From assembly GCA_964371555.1 (NCBI GenBank), contig CAYJMQ010000022.1:1-28193 (forward strand): a stretch of 28,193 nt of DNA. Reading direction: 5' to 3'. Made by a program: the position numbers and the translations under genes. Every line of letters begins with the position of its first letter. Position 1 is the first letter of the stretch. Positions 23,051 to 28,193 of the stretch are shown here, piece by piece. This DNA comes from CAYJMQ01 sp964371555 (GTDB lineage Bacteria; Bdellovibrionota; JACOXK01; 2-02-FULL-40-11). The notes under the pieces are model-generated. The model made no database searches and had not been told where the DNA came from. It saw only the letters and a program-made list of their open reading frames with translations.

Positions 23051-24637
23051 ATGATTCGTGTTCTCGTCTCAGAAAACTTATCGCCGAAAGGGCTCGATCT
23101 TCTTTCGAAAGAAAAGGGGTTCGATGTGGATGTGCAGACCGGGTTGACATCGGCGCGCCTGCTGGAAATTATTCCACAATACGACGCAATGACGATCCGA
23201 TCTGAAACCAAAGTGACCGCTGAGGTTTTGGAAAGGGCCGCGCGGCTGAAACTCGTGATACGCGCGGGGATTGGCGTTGATAATATTGATGTGAAGGCGG
23301 CGACGCAAAGAGGGGTTGTTGTCATGAATGCCCCTTCCGGAAATATTATTACAACGGCCGAGCATACGATATCGATGCTCCTTTCGCTCTGTCGGCATAT
23401 CCCCCAGGCCACAGCGAGTCTGAAAGGGGGGGAGTGGGCGAAGAAAAAATTTACAGGGGTTGAGGTATTTGGAAAAACGCTCGGTGTGATCGGGCTTGGC
23501 AACGTCGGGCGCGTTGTTTCAGATCGCGCGCTTGGGCTTCATATGCGTGTCATGGCGTATGACCCATTCATATCTCTGGAAGCGGCTCAGAAAATGTCTG
23601 TCACACTCGTCGGTCTTGATGAGCTGCTTTCGCAGGCCGATTTTGTGACGGTTCACGTGCCGCTGACCCCCCAAACGAAAAACATGATAAATAAGGAGAC
23701 CCTCTCCAAAATGAAAAAGGGGGCGCTCCTCGTGCAGTGCGCGCGCGGCGGCATTGTAAATGAAATGGATTTATACGATGCGCTGCGGGAAGGAAGGCTT
23801 TCAGGGGCGGCGCTTGATGTCTTTGAAAAAGAGCCGCCAGGTCAGCATCCGCTTTTTACGTTGGACCGCGTGATCTGCACCCCCCACCTGGGGGCGGCAA
23901 CCGATGAGGCTCAGATGAAGGTTGGGATTGAGACGGCAGAGCAGATTATCGATTTTTTTAAACAGGGGATTGTGAGAAACGCGGTGAATCTCCCGTCGAT
24001 GACCCCTGAATTAAGGGATCTCCTTCGTCCGTATTTGGAGCTCTCAGAAAAAATAGGGGCATTTCAGGCCCAGCTTTTGGCTGGCGACGGGCTGCGCTCG
24101 ATTGAGATCGAATATGCGGGAGAGATCACATCCCATAATCTGGAGACATTGACCCATGCTGTCATTGCCGGATTTTTGGCGGAGCATCTTGAAAAATCGG
24201 TCAATCAGGTGAATGCGCTCTTGATCGCGCAGCAACGCGGCATCGACATCAAAGCGACGACCTCTTCCCACTCTCATGAGTTTACAAATCTGATATCGGT
24301 GACGGTCCGATCAAAGACAAGCTCACTTATGATTTCCGGGACGGTTTTTAACGGGGATGAACCGCGGATTGTCCAGATTGGAAAATTTCGGCTGGAGGCC
24401 CCTCCTCAAGGGAATATTCTTTATATTAGAAATTGGGATAAACCGGGGGTGATCGGTCATCTCGGCACGATCCTTGGGAGAAACCAAATCAATATTTCAC
24501 GTCTTCACTTGAGCCTCGATAAGAGCACGGGGGAGGCTCTTGTCCTCATTAACATTGACTCATCCGCGAATGCTGATATACTCCACGAACTTTTAGCTTT
24601 GCCTCTCGTGATAGAGGTCAGGCAACTTGCTCTATGA
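23051..24637 (+). CDS. serA: D-3-phosphoglycerate dehydrogenase SerA
   Basis: This enzyme oxidises 3-phosphoglycerate to phosphohydroxypyruvate, the committed step of serine synthesis. It is the long, 528-aa form. The catalytic/NAD domains (1 to about 315) have GLGNVG (148-153), Arg232, Glu261 and His279 as active-site residues. An intervening ASB domain (about 320-450) follows, then a C-terminal ACT domain (about 455-528, GVIGHLGTILGRNQINIS), which probably mediates serine feedback. It lies 6 nt after the aminotransferase, and the ATG is preceded only by an A-run. It overlaps purA by 4 nt, so amino acid and purine synthesis are linked in one transcript. Confidence 0.97.
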   Translation: MIRVLVSENLSPKGLDLLSKEKGFDVDVQTGLTSARLLEIIPQYDAMTIRSETKVTAEVLERAARLKLVIRAGIGVDNIDVKAATQRGVVVMNAPSGNIITTAEHTISMLLSLCRHIPQATASLKGGEWAKKKFTGVEVFGKTLGVIGLGNVGRVVSDRALGLHMRVMAYDPFISLEAAQKMSVTLVGLDELLSQADFVTVHVPLTPQTKNMINKETLSKMKKGALLVQCARGGIVNEMDLYDALREGRLSGAALDVFEKEPPGQHPLFTLDRVICTPHLGAATDEAQMKVGIETAEQIIDFFKQGIVRNAVNLPSMTPELRDLLRPYLELSEKIGAFQAQLLAGDGLRSIEIEYAGEITSHNLETLTHAVIAGFLAEHLEKSVNQVNALLIAQQRGIDIKATTSSHSHEFTNLISVTVRSKTSSLMISGTVFNGDEPRIVQIGKFRLEAPPQGNILYIRNWDKPGVIGHLGTILGRNQINISRLHLSLDKSTGEALVLINIDSSANADILHELLALPLVIEVRQLAL

Positions 24638-25929
24638 GAGATAAAATGACGAATGGCATGGTGGTTGTTGGGGCTCAATGGGGGGACGAAGGCAAAGGCA
24701 AAATTGTCGATTTGCATGCCCAAGAGAGCGATCTCGTTGGTCGCTTTCAGGGGGGGAACAACGCAGGTCATACCGTTGTTGTCGATGGACAGAGTTTTTT
24801 CCTTCATCTGATTCCATCAGGCATTTTACACAGCCGGGCAAAATGCCTGATCGCAAATGGCGTTGTCGTTGATCCCAAGATTTGTCTTGAAGAGATTACA
24901 GATCTCAAAAAAAAAGGATTCCTGAAAAATGATGAGAATCTTTTGATCAGTGAAAATGCCCATGTCATTATGCCGTATCATTGCTTGATCGATATTGCGC
25001 GCGAGAGCGACGAGTGCAAGACAAAAATTGGAACAACAGGTCGGGGCATCGGTCCCGCTTACGCCGATAAAGCAGCCCGTCTTGGCATTCGCATGGCCGA
25101 TCTTTTGGATAAAGATCGGCTGCGGCGGAAGCTCAGGCCGGTTTTAGAAGAGAAAAATTTTATGTTAACGGGCTATTTCAAGAAAGAATCTCTGGATCTT
25201 GATCAGATGGTTCATGAATACCACGGCTATGGCGAACGTTTAAGAATTTATATTGGCGACACCTCATCTGTTTTAGAGAAAGCGATTTTAGAAGGTAAAA
25301 AGATTCTTTTTGAAGGGGCGCAGGGGATTCTTTTGGACATCGATCATGGCACCTATCCATTTGTCACCTCTTCCAATACGGTGGCCGGAGCGGTCTCAAC
25401 CGGCGCGGCCGTGAGTCCAAAAGATATTGGAGAAATTTTAGGTGTGCTCAAGGCCTATACCACACGGGTTGGAACCGGTCCTTTTCCGACAGAGTTGAAA
25501 GACGATGTTGGTGACTATCTTCAAAAAAAAGGGCATGAGTTTGGAACAACGACGGGACGCCGCCGCCGCTGTGGCTGGCTCGATCTTGTCGCGCTCAAAT
25601 ACGCGATCCAGATTTCAGGGGTAACCACACTTTCGATCACGAAACTCGATGTGCTGAGCGGCTTGGATCAGATCAAAATCTGCGTTGCCTATCGGCATCG
25701 CGGGGCGTTATTGCGGCGCTATCCTTCGGATAGCGATCTCTTGGAAGGGATTGAACCGGTCTATGAAACCCTCTCCGGCTGGCAAGAAGATCTTTCTTCC
25801 GCAAGAACGTTTGAAGCGCTTCCGGCGCCTGCCAGAAAATATCTCGAGACCGTTGAAGCGATGCTTGCTGTTCCGATTGAGATGATTTCTGTCGGGCCGT
25901 CAAGAGAGCAGGTCATAAAGAAGAGGTAG
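24634..25929 (+). CDS. purA: Adenylosuccinate synthetase PurA
   Basis: This GTP-dependent enzyme condenses IMP with aspartate on the way to AMP. It is 431 aa, full length. Diagnostic sites are the P-loop GDEGKGK (17-23), GGNNAGHTVV, the IMP loop TTGRGIGPAYADK, EGAQGILLDIDHGTYP, RVGTGPFPTE and TTGRRRRCGW, where the Arg-rich segment contacts aspartate. ATG 24634 forms the ATGA overlap with the serA stop; internal Met5 or Met9 are alternatives. Its 3' end overlaps the convergent methyltransferase gene by 17 nt. Confidence 0.97.
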   Translation: MRDKMTNGMVVVGAQWGDEGKGKIVDLHAQESDLVGRFQGGNNAGHTVVVDGQSFFLHLIPSGILHSRAKCLIANGVVVDPKICLEEITDLKKKGFLKNDENLLISENAHVIMPYHCLIDIARESDECKTKIGTTGRGIGPAYADKAARLGIRMADLLDKDRLRRKLRPVLEEKNFMLTGYFKKESLDLDQMVHEYHGYGERLRIYIGDTSSVLEKAILEGKKILFEGAQGILLDIDHGTYPFVTSSNTVAGAVSTGAAVSPKDIGEILGVLKAYTTRVGTGPFPTELKDDVGDYLQKKGHEFGTTTGRRRRCGWLDLVALKYAIQISGVTTLSITKLDVLSGLDQIKICVAYRHRGALLRRYPSDSDLLEGIEPVYETLSGWQEDLSSARTFEALPAPARKYLETVEAMLAVPIEMISVGPSREQVIKKR

Positions 25930-26659
25930 CCGCCGCGTTTGCCTTTGTCGCATAAATTTTCAATCCATCCTTAAGAGTGAATTGATTTTTAAAAAGGGCC
26001 AGTCCCGATTTTTCAAGCATCTTTTGCATTGTTTCTTTTGTGAAATAGTAAAGATGTTCCGGAAAAATATTTTTCCATCGCTCTCTTTTTAGCTTTGCAT
26101 TCCAGTGGCCAATATCTGGCGTCCAGATTTCAATCAGGGCGTTATATTTGGCGATGCGCGCGATCTCTTTTAGAAACTGTGTTGGATCGGGGATATGCTC
26201 GATCAGATTATAAAGGGTGATGACATCGAAAAAATCATCTGAAAATTCCGCCTGGTGAAGATAGCCTTCAAACACATTCAATTTCATGACCTCTTTGGCG
26301 TGTCTCAAACCGAGAGGGGAGATATCGACGCCGTAAGTTTCAAATCCCCGTTGCCGGGCTTCGTTGAGAATGTAGCCGGCAGAGCAGCCGATATCGAGAA
26401 AATTCCCGCTCTTCTTTAAAGTTTGGTGTCGAAGGATATTTTTTATAATCTTTTTGGCACGTTTTTTCTTCGATTTTTCTTTTGCGATGTAGCCTTGAGA
26501 ATAGTCATGACCGTATTTACCCCGAAGATCGCCGCTCATCAGTCTCGGATTCAGATAACTCAAACCGCAGAAGCGGCAGCGGACGACTCTTAAGTCGACT
26601 CTCTGGTAGAGAACGATTATGTCATCGTTTTCACATAGATTGCAGGCAGTGTATTCCAT
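25913..26659 (-). CDS. Zinc-ribbon class I SAM-dependent methyltransferase
   Basis: This 248-aa protein has an N-terminal CxxC...CxxC zinc ribbon (Cys6, Cys9, Cys28, Cys31). A Rossmann methyltransferase domain follows, with motif I FLDIGCSAGY, acidic YGVDIS at the end of strand 2, and LYNLIEHIPDP as motif IV. The ending EHLYYFTKETMQKMLEKSGL matches Methyltransf_23/11-type enzymes common in polysaccharide gene sets. The substrate is unknown. A glycan or surface-lipid precursor is plausible given the neighbouring glycosyltransferase. It is divergent from that gene and convergent with purA. Confidence 0.85.
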   Translation of the reverse strand: MEYTACNLCENDDIIVLYQRVDLRVVRCRFCGLSYLNPRLMSGDLRGKYGHDYSQGYIAKEKSKKKRAKKIIKNILRHQTLKKSGNFLDIGCSAGYILNEARQRGFETYGVDISPLGLRHAKEVMKLNVFEGYLHQAEFSDDFFDVITLYNLIEHIPDPTQFLKEIARIAKYNALIEIWTPDIGHWNAKLKRERWKNIFPEHLYYFTKETMQKMLEKSGLALFKNQFTLKDGLKIYATKANAAATSSL

Positions 26660-26677
26660 TCTTTGTTTTTGCCCTTC

Positions 26678-26706
26678 GCTTTATGTGAGAGAAACGAAAG
26701 TGTCAA
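26678..26706 (-). promoter_or_regulatory. Candidate promoter of the methyltransferase gene
   Basis: On the minus strand a perfect TTGACA (26706-26701) is followed after 17 nt by TAAAGC (26683-26678), a weak -10. The start codon is at 26659, giving a leader of about 10 nt. Confidence 0.4.
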
Positions 26707-26770
26707 GGGGTGGAAAGGGGAACTGATTGACGCTGATTCAGAAGTCTGATAGCAAAAAGTTATTTTAACC

Positions 26771-27556
26771 ATGTCAGAACTTAAGACATATCCCCTTTCA
26801 GTCGTGATTCTTACGAAGAACGAAGAGAAACGCTTGGACGACTGTTTGCGATCGGTTTCATGGGCATCAGACATCGTGATTTTAGATGATTGCAGCGCCG
26901 ATCAGACAAAGGCCGTCGCTGAAAGATATCAGGCGCGTTTTTTTGAGCGGGCGATGGATGTGGAAGGGCGTCACAGAAACTACGGTTATTCGCTTGCGAA
27001 GGAAAAGTGGGTTTTGAGCCTCGATGCCGATGAACGGGTAACCCCTGAATTATCTGAAGAAATAAAAAGGGCGGTGGCCCAGGATAATCCCTCTATCAAT
27101 GGGTATTCGATGCTTCGGAGAAATTATATTAAAGATCATTGGGTTCGATACGGGGGATGGTACGCCTATCCGGTTCTTAAGATGTTTAGAAAAGATCGAT
27201 TTTTATTTAAAGAAGAAGAGGTGCATCCGGTGGCGGTCATGGATGGCCCTGTGGAGTCCTTAAAAGGGGATATTATTCATTATTCCTATAAAGATTTTTC
27301 TGATTTTGTTTTGAAATTAAACCATCAGACGACACTGGAGGCGAAAAAATGGTTTCGGACCGGAAGAAAGATGACCTTGTCACATGCGCTTCGAAGAACG
27401 GTTGATCGTTTTTTTCGTTCATGGATCTTAAAGAAGGGATATAAAGACGGATTTGTCGGTTTTGTGGTCGCCCTTTTTTCCGGTCTTTATCAGATTTTAA
27501 GTTACGCAAAATACTGGGAGATGGGCAGATTAAACAACCAGCTTAAAGAGCGTTGA
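26771..27556 (+). CDS. Family 2 glycosyltransferase, WaaE/KdtX-like
   Basis: This 261-aa GT-A enzyme opens with LSVVILTKNEEKRLDDCL. SWASDIVILDD follows, and the metal-binding DxD is LDADE (Asp85, Asp87). The length and pattern, including EGRHRNYGYSLAKEKWVL and a late HYSYKDFSDFVLK, match the WaaE/KdtX group that adds glucose to the LPS inner core. A hydrophobic C-terminal segment (GFVGFVVALFSGLYQIL) may anchor it to the inner membrane. The acceptor and donor are inferred. It is separated from the LPS operon by about 13 kb, and the tRNA promoter overlaps its stop codon. Confidence 0.85.
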   Translation: MSELKTYPLSVVILTKNEEKRLDDCLRSVSWASDIVILDDCSADQTKAVAERYQARFFERAMDVEGRHRNYGYSLAKEKWVLSLDADERVTPELSEEIKRAVAQDNPSINGYSMLRRNYIKDHWVRYGGWYAYPVLKMFRKDRFLFKEEEVHPVAVMDGPVESLKGDIIHYSYKDFSDFVLKLNHQTTLEAKKWFRTGRKMTLSHALRRTVDRFFRSWILKKGYKDGFVGFVVALFSGLYQILSYAKYWEMGRLNNQLKER

Positions 27557-27581
27557 CACACGTCTCTGATTTGAATATAAA
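27553..27581 (+). promoter_or_regulatory. Strong sigma70-type promoter for the tRNA pair
   Basis: A perfect -35 TTGACA (27553-27558), a 17-nt spacer and a near-perfect -10 TATAAA (27576-27581) lie 22 nt before the tRNA-Lys. The -35 box overlaps the stop codon of the preceding glycosyltransferase gene. This is the best promoter match in the window. Confidence 0.8.
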
Positions 27582-27602
27582 AAATTTTCGGTTTTTTGTT
27601 AT

Positions 27603-27675
27603 GGGCCGTTAGCTCAGTTGGTAGAGCATCTCCCTTTTAAGGAGAGGGTCGTTGGTTCGAGTCCAACACGGCTCA
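27603..27675 (+). tRNA. tRNA-Lys (anticodon TTT)
   Basis: A 73-nt cloverleaf. The acceptor stem GGGCCGT/ACGGCTC has one G-T pair, the anticodon stem is TCTCC/GGAGA with loop CTTTTAA, and the T-arm is GTTGG TTCGAGT CCAAC. The discriminator is A. The 3' CCA is not encoded and must be added after transcription. Confidence 0.97.
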
Positions 27676-27708
27676 TTTGTGAGTGATGGGTGCGATGCGG
27701 AATTTTAT

Positions 27709-27783
27709 GTCCCCTTCGTCTAGGCCGGTCCAGGACACCTCCCTTTCACGGAGGTAACACGGGTTCAAATCCCGTAGGGGACG
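27709..27783 (+). tRNA. tRNA-Glu (anticodon TTC)
   Basis: A 75-nt cloverleaf. The acceptor stem is GTCCCCT/AGGGGAC with discriminator G, the anticodon stem is CCTCC/GGAGG with loop CTTTCAC, and the T-arm is ACGGG TTCAAAT CCCGT. CCA is not encoded. It is 33 nt after tRNA-Lys and is presumably co-transcribed. Confidence 0.97.
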
Positions 27784-27830
27784 ATCTCACTGCAGATACG
27801 CTTCGCTATACTGCGTCAGACTTCCTTCTC

Positions 27831-27865
27831 AAACGCTCAAAGTACTCGGAGTACGCCTCGCGTTT
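27831..27865. repeat. Nested palindrome
   Basis: Two sets of 6-bp arms share the same centre at 27848. The outer arms are AAACGC (27831-27836) and GCGTTT (27860-27865). The inner arms are GTACTC (27842-27847) and GAGTAC (27849-27854). Confidence 0.6.
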
Positions 27866-27891
27866 TCATCGTCGTCTTCCTTGTCTAGCTT

Positions 27892-27919
27892 GTTTTTGTC
27901 GCGAAAAGCACAAAAACTA
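27892..27919. repeat. 28-nt hairpin-forming repeat, right (inverted) copy
   Basis: Exact reverse complement of 5-32. It is the distal end of the tRNA-adjacent element. Confidence 0.7.
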
Positions 27920-28193
27920 GTTAGCCCATTTAGCTTTGGCACAGAGGGGGGTTCGAAAGCTGTCGCACAAAATATAGCATCATCTTAAGTCCCCTACCTG
28001 ATGCTAAAGATCGTCAAATGGATGAGCATAATAATGAAAAGGGGATCGAAGCTGCACGGCGTCTTGTTAATCTGGTATTTTCGAAGTGTCCAGATAATAT
28101 CAGGGGTTAAAAAGAAAGCATTGATTTTGGATTGAATGGCTTCTATAAGATTGGCTTGTTTAAAACCAATAAAAACAAAGAAAGCTTCAGGTT
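27920..28193. other. Unassigned right-edge sequence
   Basis: I cannot assign this stretch. On the + strand an open frame runs from 27934 to 28110; its only ATG (28018) gives 30 residues (MDEHNNEKGIEAARRLVNLV and on). On the - strand an open frame enters from the window edge and runs about 65 codons to a stop near 27995, hydrophobic toward its end. The two overlap, so at most one is likely real. Either could be a gene remnant. Confidence 0.3.

Larger units (their letters stand above)
27784..27919. repeat. Structured repeat element abutting tRNA-Glu
   Basis: This non-coding stretch begins directly after the tRNA. It contains a nested palindrome (27831-27865), two related copies of (A/G)(A/T)CTTCCTT around it, and the 28-nt sequence shared in inverted form with 5-32. 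A chance frame running through it also covers tRNA-Glu and is not a gene. It looks like a dispersed intergenic element, one whole copy here and a fragment at the left end. Confidence 0.5.

Noticed and set aside
27690..27920. 76-codon plus-strand frame
   Set aside because: It runs through tRNA-Glu and the palindromic repeat element, so it cannot be a normal gene.

Overview
The window comes from the chromosome of a diderm (Gram-negative), LPS-making bacterium of moderate GC content. The evidence is BamA, a Skp/OmpH chaperone, lipid A enzymes, Kdo and heptose enzymes, a Kdo transferase and an MlaC-type protein. A GnnA-like oxidoreductase beside lpxA and a DUF4416 protein beside kdsC are combinations I associate with deltaproteobacterial (Desulfobacterota-like) or candidate-phylum genomes. 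That placement is an inference. No phage, transposase, CRISPR array or recognisable defence system is present.

Region 1 (about 154-13627, + strand) is one unbroken outer-membrane and LPS operon of twelve genes. Its genes are bamA, skp-like, fabZ, lpxA, a Gfo/Idh oxidoreductase (gnnA-like), an lpxB-lpxK fusion, an lpxL-like acyltransferase, a DUF3108 lipoprotein, waaA, an RfaE1-type heptose kinase, DUF4416, kdsC and kdsB (thirteen activities counting LpxK separately). Almost every junction is an overlap or a gap of 10 nt or less. Together they insert outer-membrane proteins, make and acylate lipid A, make CMP-Kdo and add Kdo. lpxC, lpxD, lpxH/I, kdsA, the heptose nucleotidyltransferase and gnnB are not here.

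Region 2 (13706-20478) holds a Cu+-type P-ATPase (-), an alkaline-phosphatase-superfamily protein (+), an orphan MlaC-like protein (+) and a trkH-trkA potassium uptake pair (-).

Region 3 (20542-27556) holds a lone, rather divergent ketol-acid reductoisomerase, then a 361-bp spacer with an 18-bp perfect inverted repeat. After it comes a serine/purine operon (class V aminotransferase, serA, purA), followed by a zinc-ribbon SAM methyltransferase (-) and a WaaE-like family 2 glycosyltransferase (+). Region 4 (27603-27783) is a tRNA-Lys/tRNA-Glu pair behind a near-consensus sigma70 promoter.

Both ends of the window are repeat-rich. A 28-nt sequence at 5-32 recurs exactly, in inverted orientation, at 27892-27919. 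Besides this, several perfect short-spacer palindromes occur, three of them inside genes (lpxB, the lpxB/lpxK junction, mlaC). In-frame 12-15-nt duplications occur in lpxA, lpxBK and kdsB. These and the LpxB-LpxK fusion are the most unusual things seen. I found no complete, convincingly new multi-gene system.
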